From DAOLCO01 sp964612555 (GTDB taxonomy: Bacteria; Bdellovibrionota_C; UBA2361; SZUA-149; DAOLCO01): 64,000 nt of DNA. The notes under the pieces are model-generated. The model had not been told where the DNA came from, did not search any database, and saw nothing but the letters and a program-made list of their open reading frames with translations. The position numbers were made by a program, and so were the translations under genes. The stretch is from contig CAZTBW010000001.1 in NCBI GenBank assembly GCA_964612555.1, positions 353,549 to 417,548 of the forward strand. Reading direction: 5' to 3'. This document shows positions 1-9,171 of this stretch, one piece after another (position 1 is the first letter of the stretch; every line of letters begins with the position of its first letter).

Positions 1-614
1 AATGATGCGATCTTGGCACGAGCACCTGGAAGTTGATCTTCCCAGTCTTCTTCAAATTGAGGGATTTCCGGTAAAGGATAATTCCCCAACATCAGCGCAG
101 CCTGCTCTTGTGGTGAATTTGACCACTCATAATGACCAATTCGATTCGCCATGGCAGGTGTAACTTGCAGATCTCCTGCAATCGGATTTGCAGTCAGAAC
201 CATGGAAGTAAAAGGAAGTTCACAATCTTCGATCGCCTTTTCTCCCAGAAGATCAAGCATGGCACTTTGCACCGATCTTGGGCACTCTCCTACATCATCA
301 AAAATAAGACCGTTCCTTTGGCACTGCTTATTATACTCAATAGCACGATGCAGCCATGGATACGGCTTCGTCCTCGTCATCTCATCATCCTGATTGGGAA
401 GTCCGGTAATTAAAACCGGATCTGTAATGCCTGGCATTCCAATTCGAGAATATTGCCATCCGAACGCATCGAAAATTGCCCGACAAGTTGCCGATTTGGT
501 TGTACCTGGATGCCCTTTCAGACAGACAGGCACCCCTGCCCACAAAAATACAGCAAGAGTATTAACCCGATCTTCACGTTTTACGAGTTGTGTAGTTCTC
601 TGTCTAGTAGTCAT
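1..614 (-). CDS. MoxR-like AAA+ ATPase, partial (3' end off the window)
   Basis: An open frame runs leftward from an ATG at 612-614 off the window edge; 204 codons are visible. Walker A is GHPGTTKS (residues 34-41), Walker B is LIFDD (residues 103-107), and a sensor-1-like TANP follows about 45 residues later. This is the MoxR/AAA_5 pattern, whose members usually act as chaperones paired with a VWA-domain protein. A GAGAGG Shine-Dalgarno lies 6 bases before the ATG and supports the start. Plus-strand open frames across this stretch are antisense shadows. The partner gene would lie outside the window, so substrate and role are unknown. The AAA+ assignment is firm; the MoxR subgroup is likely. 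Confidence 0.8.
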   Translation of the reverse strand, partial: MTTRQRTTQLVKREDRVNTLAVFLWAGVPVCLKGHPGTTKSATCRAIFDAFGWQYSRIGMPGITDPVLITGLPNQDDEMTRTKPYPWLHRAIEYNKQCQRNGLIFDDVGECPRSVQSAMLDLLGEKAIEDCELPFTSMVLTANPIAGDLQVTPAMANRIGHYEWSNSPQEQAALMLGNYPLPEIPQFEEDWEDQLPGARAKIAS

Positions 615-892
615 TTTAAACCTCTCTTTTCTCCTTCGAGAAGCGCATACAACAGGTGACAACTGAAGTATGCTGGTAAGAAAAAACCAATTGAGAAACC
701 TTTGCGTCACTGTTCCTCACACTTCCTCTAAACAGAAGAAATGACAGGAACAGCAAAAATACTTCTAATCAAAATGTAAAAAAGAAAGAGCAAGGAAACA
801 GAAGAACGAACCTATTCGAGATAGCAAATAATTGCAAGGGATGAAGAACTATAATTCGGGATATCGAATATTCTATGATAAAAACACTAGCA

Positions 893-2137
893 CTACTGCG
901 AACTTGCCCCAAACCATGAAGACATTCTGCTGCGAAGCTTCTCAAATAAGCTCACGCTCTCCTCAGGTGAGTGATATTCAATAGCGGAGCTATTTCTGGA
1001 GCCGTACAAGACCAGACCAACTCCGGTTGCATAGGCAGGTGAGTTTACCACATCGATAAGTCCACCCACCCCACCAGGATACCCTATCCGTACCGGCATA
1101 TTAAATACCTGCTCTGCAAGCTCCGCAGAACCTTCAAGAAGTACAGTACCACCAGTAAGCACAAGACCTGCGGTAAGAAACTCATCAAAGCCGGACTTGA
1201 TAAGCTCCCGGTGCACCAAAGAAAAAGTCTCCTCCATGCGCGCTTCAATTATTTCAGTAAGTGCGTGTTTGGGGAGTATTCGAGGGTCACGACCTCCGGT
1301 GGAAGGAACTTCTATTGTGTCCTGCGGTTGAGAAATACCTCCAAAGGCACAGCCATAACGTCGCTTGATCTCTTCAGCAGATGAAGCAGGTGTTCTTAAA
1401 CCGGCTGAAATATCATTTGTGATATGATTACCACCAAGCGGTATCACCGCAGTGTGCTTGATCGCTCCTGCGTGAAAAATAGTAATATCAGTAGTACCAC
1501 CGCCTATATCAATCATTGCAACACCAAGCTCTTTCTCTTCCGGAGAAAGCACCGCTTCAGCAGAAGCAATAGGCTCAAGAACTATATCCCGAACCGTTAA
1601 TCCGACCCGGTTCGCACTTTTTACGATATTCTGGGCAGATGCCACCGCACCGGTAACCACATGCACTTTAGCTTCAAGACGCACCCCTGACATACCAAGA
1701 GGATCCCTGATGCCATCCTGCTCATCAACAATATATTCCTGTGGTAATATATGAAGTATCTCTCTATCCATAGGAATGGCAATTGCTTTTGCAGCATCTA
1801 TCACCCGTTCAATATCTTTGGGGCTTACTTCTTTATTTTTGATGGCAACGATACCATGACTGTTCTGCCCCTTTATATGAGACCCTGCAATACCCGCATA
1901 CACGGAAGAAATTTCACAACCCGCCATCAACTCGGCTTCTTCTATGGCTTTACGAATAGAATTTATTGTGGCTTCAATGTTGATAACGACACCCTTTCTT
2001 AAACCCTCAGAAGGATGAGTACCAATTCCTATGATATCAACATTCCCGTTTGCAGTGCGCTCAGCCACAATCACTGCAATCTTGGTAGTACCAATATCAA
2101 GCCCGACAATAATATTGTTATTCACTTTAATAGCCAC
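893..2137 (-). CDS. ftsA: Cell division protein FtsA
   Basis: FtsA is the actin-like protein that anchors FtsZ filaments to the inner membrane and recruits later divisome proteins. The 414-residue product has the actin-fold phosphate-1 motif GLDIGTTK (residues 13-20), the 1C domain around residues 90-170, the phosphate-2 motif DIGGGTTD near residue 215, and an adenosine motif LTGG near 328. The C-terminal tail (LFEKLRSRMSSWFG) fits the amphipathic membrane-targeting helix of the family. Length is normal. The gene is solitary: neither ftsQ upstream nor ftsZ downstream is present, and the next gene leftward is an AAA+ ATPase 278 bases away. The identification is firm. Confidence 0.95.
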   Translation of the reverse strand: MAIKVNNNIIVGLDIGTTKIAVIVAERTANGNVDIIGIGTHPSEGLRKGVVINIEATINSIRKAIEEAELMAGCEISSVYAGIAGSHIKGQNSHGIVAIKNKEVSPKDIERVIDAAKAIAIPMDREILHILPQEYIVDEQDGIRDPLGMSGVRLEAKVHVVTGAVASAQNIVKSANRVGLTVRDIVLEPIASAEAVLSPEEKELGVAMIDIGGGTTDITIFHAGAIKHTAVIPLGGNHITNDISAGLRTPASSAEEIKRRYGCAFGGISQPQDTIEVPSTGGRDPRILPKHALTEIIEARMEETFSLVHRELIKSGFDEFLTAGLVLTGGTVLLEGSAELAEQVFNMPVRIGYPGGVGGLIDVVNSPAYATGVGLVLYGSRNSSAIEYHSPEESVSLFEKLRSRMSSWFGASSQ

Positions 2138-2379
2138 AGAAAGTATGCTCCAAACAACTCAAGCAGGTTTGTAAATATCCCGGATTATGAGATCGAAAGT
2201 TTAACTTACCTAAAATAACGAATCTTGAAAACAAATGCACTTGAAAAATGACAGGTTTAGAAAGAAATTACAAATTTAATTACAAAAACCAGCACCCCTG
2301 TCTCAGAACCGAAATAACACCTCACAATAAAAACAGATACTTAAAACAATAATCAACAGGCTAAGTCCTGGAAGGAATA

Positions 2380-4992
2380 TCAGGAAAGAATGTCCCGGGA
2401 AAGAATATATTCTACCAGTTCTGAAAATCCGGATTTCCATTTCCTGTCATCGTACTTCTCAAGAAGCATAGTAAAAGCATTGGCAGACAAATGCTTCCCA
2501 AGGTCTTTCTCATCAATAAGACGAATCAGCGCCCTGCACAAAGCCCCCTCATCATCACCATCAAAAGAAAGTGCATTTTCTTCATGCTGAATGATCTCCT
2601 TAAGCCCGAAAACTTCAGTAGACACCAGCGGGACTTTTGCGGAAAACGCTTCAAGTGTTACCAGAGGAAAAGACTCTTCCCTAGAGTTGATAATAAAAAT
2701 ATCCGCCAGGGCATAATACTTGATAACCTCCGGTGTCTCCCTGATAAATTTTACATGAGAATCCAGACCAAGCTCACTGCACTGCTTTTTAAGTTTTTCC
2801 AGAAAAGGAATTTCACGGGCACCAACAACAAGAAAAACAAAATCAAGAGAGGGTCTCTCTGCTTTTAATAACGCAAGCTCTCTAAGGGTTCTATCCTGTC
2901 CCTTTCGTTCTGTCGTAGTACCCACTGATAAAAGCACCAGACTATCTCTTGATATACCGAGAGAACCTCTGACATGCTCCTTATCAACACTCAAAACCGA
3001 CTCATAAAACGAGGCGCCGTCTATGGAATTAGGTATCACACAGGTTGATTTTTCCTGAACAAAGGGCAGGTACATGGCACGCGTTGATTCACTCACAAAT
3101 ACCAGTTTATTTGCGTGCTTGAGTGCATGAAGGCAGTGTATCCTGAGTCTGTAATCATACCCGAAGTACCAGGTATGAGGATCAACACTTTCATGGACAA
3201 GCCAGACAACGGGAATATTTTCACGAATAGCAGCATCAACCGCAACAAATGAATCAAGACAGTTTACAAACACAAGGTTTGTATTACTTGCTCTGAGATT
3301 CCGCCTTATTTCAGAAAGAGTTTTAAAATACCTCTCTTCTGTCTGAGAGATCATTGAACCGGTTTCAATAACAGTAAGTGAGCCTACGTGTTCTTTCAAA
3401 GTCTCGCCCAGACTACCATCACGAAAACTGTTAAGAAGAATCTGTTCACTCGTATAATTACTGATTTCAGGAAACACTTTAAGTAATTTTGCAAATACCG
3501 CAGGAGCACCTTCAGACCTTTCCAGGTTATGAGAGAAAAAACTTATAGAGAAAATACTTTCTCTGTCCGGACGTCCCGAGGTACCCACCTTGTTATCATC
3601 AGGAGAAGAGGATACCTGTCCCGGGACGCCTCCTGCTAAAAGTTTTTTTAAACGCTTGATCACTTTTTTGAAAATAAAATACTGCTTTTTATATAGGGGA
3701 ATTTTACCCAGAGTTTCAGTATGACCACGGGCGATAAGAGATTTCACAATGGAAACATCAGAGGGAGTCAAGAGTGGTAAACGCTTGCCACCAGACTCCA
3801 GAAACAACATAAAACCACTAAAAACTATTGGAATCTTTTCATAAGGCAGAGACAATCTGAAACGGGGATTTAAACGATCTGTAATTGCACCAAATGCCTG
3901 GGGGTCTGTAGGAGTTCTAAAAAAACTGATATAATGATCTACAGATTCGAGTTCCCCTCCTCTCATGTAGCGAATAAAAAAACGCTCTTCAGGTAAGTGA
4001 TCACACAAAAGCATTCCTTCAATGACCACTTCACTTTCTTCAGATTTAACAGAAGTAATCTTGTGAGAAAATTTATCAAATACTATTCTGCTGTTTCCAA
4101 TAAACTGTTTAATACTTTTTCCGGTTTCCGATTCTATAGCCAGATAAAAACTTAAGTTTTTAAAAACCGATCTGCCTTCATTTGCAAAATCAAGCCCATC
4201 TCTTTTAAAATCAAGCCCCTCTTTTCCAAAATCAAGCATAGTATCAGCACCGCAGCACTTCGCCTCAGGAAAATCAGGAAACATTTGAGAACAGGCACCT
4301 CCCTCAAGCCCAATAACGGTTCTAGTCGTCACATGACTACAAGCATTACCTGAAATATCCCCTGAAATATACCTGGGGTCATCTGCCTGAATACCAACTG
4401 ACACGATCTTACTACCCGCTTCAAATCCCCAGGAAGAAAGAAGTATTCGTGGATAATATATACGTGCGGGTATGGCATGCTCCAATCCCCCACGGACAGC
4501 CTCATCAAATGTTCCGGCAGTACCGAGAAAAAAAACAGCGGGATTAGAAATTACCAGAATATTATCACGCACAAGAGACAGAAAAACTGAACAGCGTTGT
4601 TCCCTTGCAATGTTCATGGGTAGTTCCAGAACTCCTCTTATATGAAGAACCCTGCCATAATCTTTCCCCGATTCGGATACATAAGAATTATTTCCAGCTG
4701 AAAAAGAAATTTCCTTCAGCGAGACCTCCAAAGCTTTCCGCCCACCACTCTCCGGAAAAATCTTTACTCCGGAACTTCCAAAAAGGGCAGACGAATGCAA
4801 CTCATCTGAGTCCGGCTCTGAGCCAATAGTCATACAACAGGTAAGGCAGGATTCATCAAGAGAAGACAGTAACTCCTCATCCTTATTTACTGATACACAC
4901 CATGCCTCAAGCGGTACCCTGTTTCCAAAATAGGTCTGCCTCCCGTGGGGAGTACTGATTCGAAGTAATAAACTGCCTGCTAATTCACTCAT
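2380..4992 (-). CDS. Large glycosyltransferase with GT4 C-terminal half and unknown N-terminal region
   Basis: The protein has 870 residues. The C-terminal part (about 480-865) is a GT-B glycosyltransferase of the GT4 group: an acceptor-side Rossmann half begins near SFFSHNLERSEGAP, and a donor-side half includes SVGTTTERKGQD, a G-R-like loop, and SREESFPLVTLEAFS near residue 795, the E-x7-E-type donor-binding element. The first ~470 residues look beta-rich and match no family I recognise; they contain three heptads LDFxxxG near residues 251-271. The start overlaps the end of cmoB by 4 bases (ATGA), so translation is probably coupled. No membrane segment or signal peptide is visible, so it is likely cytosolic. 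Acceptor and sugar are unknown; a surface polysaccharide role is only inference. Confidence 0.75.
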   Translation of the reverse strand: MSELAGSLLLRISTPHGRQTYFGNRVPLEAWCVSVNKDEELLSSLDESCLTCCMTIGSEPDSDELHSSALFGSSGVKIFPESGGRKALEVSLKEISFSAGNNSYVSESGKDYGRVLHIRGVLELPMNIAREQRCSVFLSLVRDNILVISNPAVFFLGTAGTFDEAVRGGLEHAIPARIYYPRILLSSWGFEAGSKIVSVGIQADDPRYISGDISGNACSHVTTRTVIGLEGGACSQMFPDFPEAKCCGADTMLDFGKEGLDFKRDGLDFANEGRSVFKNLSFYLAIESETGKSIKQFIGNSRIVFDKFSHKITSVKSEESEVVIEGMLLCDHLPEERFFIRYMRGGELESVDHYISFFRTPTDPQAFGAITDRLNPRFRLSLPYEKIPIVFSGFMLFLESGGKRLPLLTPSDVSIVKSLIARGHTETLGKIPLYKKQYFIFKKVIKRLKKLLAGGVPGQVSSSPDDNKVGTSGRPDRESIFSISFFSHNLERSEGAPAVFAKLLKVFPEISNYTSEQILLNSFRDGSLGETLKEHVGSLTVIETGSMISQTEERYFKTLSEIRRNLRASNTNLVFVNCLDSFVAVDAAIRENIPVVWLVHESVDPHTWYFGYDYRLRIHCLHALKHANKLVFVSESTRAMYLPFVQEKSTCVIPNSIDGASFYESVLSVDKEHVRGSLGISRDSLVLLSVGTTTERKGQDRTLRELALLKAERPSLDFVFLVVGAREIPFLEKLKKQCSELGLDSHVKFIRETPEVIKYYALADIFIINSREESFPLVTLEAFSAKVPLVSTEVFGLKEIIQHEENALSFDGDDEGALCRALIRLIDEKDLGKHLSANAFTMLLEKYDDRKWKSGFSELVEYILSRDILS

Positions 4993-5993
4993 TTTCTCAT
5001 CTTCTTTTTAGCAATAACCACTGCACGTCTGGGGACAGGATAACCTTCAATTGTTTTTGAGTTATCAAGTGGGTCAAGAAAATCACTCCAGCTCTCATAA
5101 GGAGCATACTCAGTTCTTCTTTGTTCTTCAAGTGAGCTGGGGCGTTCAAGAAGGATCTGAGCATCCTGAAACCCCGAATTCATACACATTGAGACCATGG
5201 CAGAAGCCGAAGGTACTTGATAGACGTTTCTTGCTTTAGCGTATCTTCCAGGAGGAATAAATGAAACTGACTCATCTGATGGATACGTCATAGACTCAAG
5301 AACGAGAACACCTCCGGGTTTAAGAGCATCCCTCGCACAATCGATTACCTCAAAGGGATTCTTCTGGTGATACACTATTCCCATACAAAGCACCATATCA
5401 AACTGGATAGGAAGCAGTCGTGCGTACTGGTATCCAAGAAGTTCATATTGAATCCTGCTTTCCCGGGCGAACCTCTGAAACAATTCAAACTGAAAGAAAA
5501 ATTTCTCTGAAGGGTCGATACACAAGACCATTGATGCGCCATCATCAAGTGCACGATATCCATAGTAGCCATTCCCGGAACCTATATCAAGAATGGAAGC
5601 ACCTTTATGAGCTGTAATTACTTCCCGAATTCCTTCATACTTGATATCACTTCTCCACTCAGCATCAATCTGATATCCCCCGATATTCCAGGGACCTTTT
5701 CTCCAGGGTATTAAAGCCTGAAGTAGTTTCATCAGGCTCTCTCCTTCTGATTGTTTCTCTACCGTACAAAGAACACCATCACGCACAAAATATCCGTGTT
5801 CTTTTATCGCAGGCAGTTCTAAAAAGTGGTTACAGACCGGACTCCACACTTCCCGTTTGAGAGTTTCCAGTGACTCTTTTCTTTTCCGGAGCACTTCATC
5901 CGGAATTCGTTTTTGATATCTAAAAAAAACATCCTCTCGCTGATAAAACAGCTCAGGGTCAAAAATATCAGAAAAGAGGGTTTGGGGTAACAT
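4989..5993 (-). CDS. cmoB: tRNA U34 carboxymethyltransferase CmoB
   Basis: CmoB transfers the carboxymethyl group of carboxy-S-adenosyl-methionine to 5-hydroxyuridine-34 of certain tRNAs, giving the cmo5U wobble base. The 334-residue protein (E. coli 323) carries the family segment RKGPWNIGGYQIDAEWRSD near residues 97-115, a SAM-type motif ILDIGSGNGYYG near 135, and IDPSEKFFFQF after it. The C-terminal VPSASAMVSM region also fits the family. It is divergent from cmoA with 83 bases between them, and both enzymes of the pathway are therefore adjacent. The stop overlaps the start of the glycosyltransferase gene. The identification is firm. Confidence 0.93.
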   Translation of the reverse strand: MLPQTLFSDIFDPELFYQREDVFFRYQKRIPDEVLRKRKESLETLKREVWSPVCNHFLELPAIKEHGYFVRDGVLCTVEKQSEGESLMKLLQALIPWRKGPWNIGGYQIDAEWRSDIKYEGIREVITAHKGASILDIGSGNGYYGYRALDDGASMVLCIDPSEKFFFQFELFQRFARESRIQYELLGYQYARLLPIQFDMVLCMGIVYHQKNPFEVIDCARDALKPGGVLVLESMTYPSDESVSFIPPGRYAKARNVYQVPSASAMVSMCMNSGFQDAQILLERPSSLEEQRRTEYAPYESWSDFLDPLDNSKTIEGYPVPRRAVVIAKKKMRK

Positions 5994-6076
5994 TTACATT
6001 AACAGACATTAAGAATAATATAGCCGTATAAAAACCAGCATTTATATACCATGTTTTCCATTGAAGAAAGTACCCT

Positions 6077-6838
6077 ATGAAAGACACTATTTTCTCTACT
6101 TCAGAAGTTGAGGGCTTCAGCTACAATCACAATAAGATTCCTTCTTTTGCTTTTAATGAAAAGGTAGCTGCGGTGTTTGACGATATGGTGATTCGCTCAA
6201 TCCCGGGCTATTCCCTCGCTCAATATCTTTCATCAAAAATCGCTCTACAAACAATTTCCGAAAACACGAACATCTACGATCTGGGATGTTCAACCGCAAC
6301 TTCCCTCATAAAGATTGCTCAGGAGCTTGACGCTTCCGAATTCAACATGAGGGCAGTACAGCTAATCGGCATTGATTCATCCGCTGACATGCTCAAGCGC
6401 GCAAGAGAAAAACTGGATGCCTTTAACCTCACTTCACAGATCACCCTCCTTGAAAAAGACCTCAGGGAATGTTCCTTTAAAAACGCCTCTCTTATAATGA
6501 GCCACTACACCCTTCAATTCATATCCCCCGAAGACAGAATCACAATACTAAAAAACATCCATCAGGCATTACTACCAAACACCTGTTTTATTTTTTCAGA
6601 AAAAATAAAACACAACTCCCCCCTCACAGAAGAAATCCTTACCCATGAATACTACGAATTCAAAAAAGGCAACGGCTATTCAGAAACCGAAAACATGAGA
6701 AAACGACAGGCACTGGAAAACGTCCTCCGCCCAAACACCCTTGATGAGAATATCAGATTACTTAAAGAAGCGGGCTTCTCATCAGTAGAGCTTCTTCACA
6801 AAGAACTCTGCTTTTGTACGATTCTTGCCTGGAAGTAG
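6077..6838 (+). CDS. cmoA: Carboxy-S-adenosyl-L-methionine synthase CmoA
   Basis: CmoA makes carboxy-SAM from SAM and prephenate, the donor used by CmoB. The 253-residue protein matches the family along its length: FDDMVIRSIPGYS near residue 35, the SAM-binding IYDLGCSTATS near 68, IGIDSSADML near 94, TLQFISPEDR near 137, FSEKIKH near 170 and FKKGNGYSE near 195. It is transcribed away from cmoB. The stop at 6838 precedes a strong hairpin at 6893-6927 that may also end this transcript. The identification is firm. Confidence 0.94.
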   Translation: MKDTIFSTSEVEGFSYNHNKIPSFAFNEKVAAVFDDMVIRSIPGYSLAQYLSSKIALQTISENTNIYDLGCSTATSLIKIAQELDASEFNMRAVQLIGIDSSADMLKRAREKLDAFNLTSQITLLEKDLRECSFKNASLIMSHYTLQFISPEDRITILKNIHQALLPNTCFIFSEKIKHNSPLTEEILTHEYYEFKKGNGYSETENMRKRQALENVLRPNTLDENIRLLKEAGFSSVELLHKELCFCTILAWK

Positions 6839-6884
6839 AGGGGAATTAAGTTATTGGATGTTAAAAGAGAGGGTGGATAGAAAT

Positions 6885-6927
6885 AAAAAAGAACGAAGGG
6901 AGACAGTTTTTGGCTGTCTCCCTTCGT
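6885..6927 (-). terminator. Rho-independent terminator for the minus-strand gene ending at 6962
   Basis: A perfect 14-bp stem (6893-6906 with 6914-6927, 7-base loop) is followed, read on the minus strand, by a T-rich run (complement of the A-tract at 6881-6890). It lies 35 bases past the stop of the small exported protein. On the plus strand the run after the hairpin is poor in T, so it is mainly a minus-strand terminator. Confidence 0.8.
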
Positions 6928-6961
6928 CACAATACCTTATTTACAGATGCCAGTGTTCGAC

Positions 6962-7450
6962 CTAATGATCACTGGTCATGGTTGCAGCAGGCTGACAATT
7001 CTCTACACACTCATTGTATTTGTTATGGTAGTAACGCAATACGCAAAACAAATAAAGAGGTATAAGCACATTGACCACCAAGAAAAGCACATTGACCATG
7101 CTAAATAAAGAACTACTTCTTTCTTCAAACTGGGGAACATACCTATTGAGGGCTTCGTGCTTAACAAGGGTACGATCTTTGGCAGCCTCAATAATCACCA
7201 TTCGAAGTTGTTCAATGAGCTTCCTGTTTTCATCCCTGTCTTGTGTTTCGAGAACTTTTTCTACCTCGATTAAGAACTCCTCACGATCGAGAGATTTATC
7301 CTCACCCAAGACGACCTTCTCCATGAGCGCGCCTGCCTTGTTAGTCAATCGCTCAGTCTCCGAATTACTTTGGTTTTCATCTTGACCACTTGCAACATGC
7401 GTGACCAAAGAAAAAACAACGAACAATACTCCAACACATAATTTTTTCAT
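6962..7450 (-). CDS. Small exported protein with C-terminal membrane anchor, function unknown
   Basis: I choose the ATG at 7448-7450 because AAGGAG lies 7 bases before it, giving 162 residues that begin MKKLCVGVLFVVFSLV, a typical signal peptide with probable cleavage after VASG. A longer frame opens at 7528 but has no good ribosome site. The mature part is charged and helical (residues ~25-105) and is followed by a hydrophobic segment SMVNVLFLVVNVLIPLYLFCVL near residues 115-138 and a short C-terminal tail. This gives a periplasmic helical domain tethered to the membrane. I recognise no family. The leader upstream holds two hairpins. It is a single-gene unit ended by the terminator at 6893-6927. 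Confidence 0.65.
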   Translation of the reverse strand: MKKLCVGVLFVVFSLVTHVASGQDENQSNSETERLTNKAGALMEKVVLGEDKSLDREEFLIEVEKVLETQDRDENRKLIEQLRMVIIEAAKDRTLVKHEALNRYVPQFEERSSSLFSMVNVLFLVVNVLIPLYLFCVLRYYHNKYNECVENCQPAATMTSDH

Positions 7451-7839
7451 TTTCATTCTCCTTATTACCAAGAGAAAATAGAAAACCTCCCTCAAACATT
7501 TGAGGGTAAAACCTTGTTTTCTATCCATCCTCAGCTACAGCTAAACCCTTTTTCGGACTTAGCTGTACTAAAGACAGATATCTTCTACTCAAAACAAAAT
7601 GTTACAGACGACAGCACAGGGGCTGTTTCCTATTTGTTTTTCATTATGCCAAACAGGTCAGGACAGTAGACAAATAAACTTTCCTGGCATTTCCAGATAT
7701 TTGAGGGAAGTATATCTTTCTGGTACGGGGTTACTTTCAAGGCTTCTTACATCTAATGTAAGTTGCTGTAATTACCCATTTTATGTCTAATATCTAAAGA
7801 GGGTGGCACCTTACTTTGCATCTTACAGGGAGGAGAAGC
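7451..7839. other. Gene-free interval with structured leader hairpins
   Basis: These 389 bases hold the upstream region of the small exported-protein gene. Two inverted repeats stand out (7481-7521 and 7536-7567). The remainder toward 7839 lies downstream of the DHH gene; I see a small cttac/gtaag palindrome near 7745 but no convincing gene or terminator. Confidence 0.5.
7481..7567 (-). promoter_or_regulatory. Two-hairpin leader candidate upstream of the small exported protein
   Basis: Read on the minus strand, a 9-bp stem (7559-7567 with 7536-7544) is followed by a second hairpin with an 8-bp core (7499-7506 with 7489-7496) and an outer 6-bp stem (7516-7521 with 7481-7486). The second hairpin ends about 30 bases before the chosen start and is followed by a T-rich stretch. 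It could be an attenuator or a protein or RNA binding leader; no known riboswitch class is recognised. Confidence 0.4.
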
Positions 7840-9000
7840 TCAGGACGCTGGTTCTTTTGAGCGTTTTTTTGAGGAGGTTTTGCCTATGTATTCCAGGAAG
7901 GATTTTTCTACTATGGATTTTGCCATGGCATAAATCTGGTTCTGGTCTTCGTGCATGGAGAAAAAGCCCAGGGGGATCTGGAATGCGCCACGATCACGGA
8001 TATTGCCACCGCCATAGTGCTTTCCACTTTCCGGTGACACACCAAGAACTCCTTTTAGAAACTCATCAGGGTTGATGATTTCTGAACGGGTTCTGAGAGA
8101 GCCGTCTATAACTGACTTATCAACTATTCCAAAAACAAGAGCAGTGTCGGTACCTTCTCTGGCAAGCAGGAGGTCTGCAATCTGGGGTAAGCCATCCCGA
8201 TCTGATTCCCTCACAAAACCGACATCTGAAAAAATAAAGTTATCGTGCACTTTTCTGTTCACCAGTGCGTTTTCAAACATATCGAGAATTGCGGGGGACA
8301 GGACTTTTCGCTCGATAATTTCTATTACCTGACTTTCTACACAAGGAGCAATATAGGCAGCCGCGGCGAACTCCTCCTGTGTGGCTAAAATGAACCTTTG
8401 CGTGTCACTTCGTAACCCATGCATCAGCGCAGTGGCAATTCTGACGTGTTCAGGGTCACTTGAAGACATGCCCTCAGGGTACACATTCTGTAAGTACTCA
8501 CAAAAGATTGTTGCGGTACTTCCGTAGTGAGGACGAATATCCACAAACAAAGCCCCCGGTGGGGTGCCGTCCTCCCGATGATGGTCAATAAATGCCAAAA
8601 ACTCTATATCAAACTCTTCAAGCCTGGAATCAATCTGAGTGTGTGATCTCTGACAATCAAGAATACTATAAAAATCATACCCACTGAGATCAAAATCGAC
8701 AGAGTACCTCTGTAAGGATATCCCAAGTTTTTTGACCAGCGCTCTATTCTCATGATGACTCACTGATGCAAAAGTAAGAATAGTAGAAGATATTTCATAT
8801 TCATCTCCCAGATGCGCCAGAGTCATTGCTGAAGAAATCGCATCCGGGTCAGGACTCCCATGAAGCAAGATGAGATGATTTTTTTCTCTTCTTTCCTCCA
8901 GAAGACCCCGAAGCTTTTCGTACATGGGCACTTTCCCACCATACCCCTCTCCACCATTTCTGGAGCCATTCGTTGAAACTGTAATTTTCGTAGTATTCAT
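7840..9000 (-). CDS. DHH-family phosphoesterase (NrnA/RecJ-like)
   Basis: The 386-residue protein has the DHH superfamily layout: motif I SPDPDAISSA (residues ~49-58), a motif II-type Asp in SILDCQRS (~112), motif III FIDHHRED (~136-143) and motif IV YGSTATIFCEYL (~160). A C-terminal DHHA1-like domain includes YGGGNIRDRGAFQIPLGF near residue 330. These Mn-dependent enzymes cleave short oligonucleotides, pAp or cyclic dinucleotides. The motif I variant DPDA fits this superfamily. The exact substrate cannot be read from the sequence. It stands alone between an intergenic gap and a divergent response regulator. Confidence 0.8.
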   Translation of the reverse strand: MNTTKITVSTNGSRNGGEGYGGKVPMYEKLRGLLEERREKNHLILLHGSPDPDAISSAMTLAHLGDEYEISSTILTFASVSHHENRALVKKLGISLQRYSVDFDLSGYDFYSILDCQRSHTQIDSRLEEFDIEFLAFIDHHREDGTPPGALFVDIRPHYGSTATIFCEYLQNVYPEGMSSSDPEHVRIATALMHGLRSDTQRFILATQEEFAAAAYIAPCVESQVIEIIERKVLSPAILDMFENALVNRKVHDNFIFSDVGFVRESDRDGLPQIADLLLAREGTDTALVFGIVDKSVIDGSLRTRSEIINPDEFLKGVLGVSPESGKHYGGGNIRDRGAFQIPLGFFSMHEDQNQIYAMAKSIVEKSFLEYIGKTSSKKRSKEPAS

Positions 9001-9171
9001 CTCTTGTTACACTGATATAAATCCCTCATTTAGATACTTATCCACAACTCAAGGATTCACTCACAAGACAGAAACTCAAGTTATTGTTTTTACATGCTTT
9101 TCTTTATGTATCTAATTTCAAACCACTGAATCTAAAGTACTGTAGATTAATTGGGGTCTCAGGTATCATTT

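Noticed and set aside
132..666. Plus-strand frames at the left edge
   Set aside because: They are antisense to the AAA+ gene that runs off the left edge of the window.
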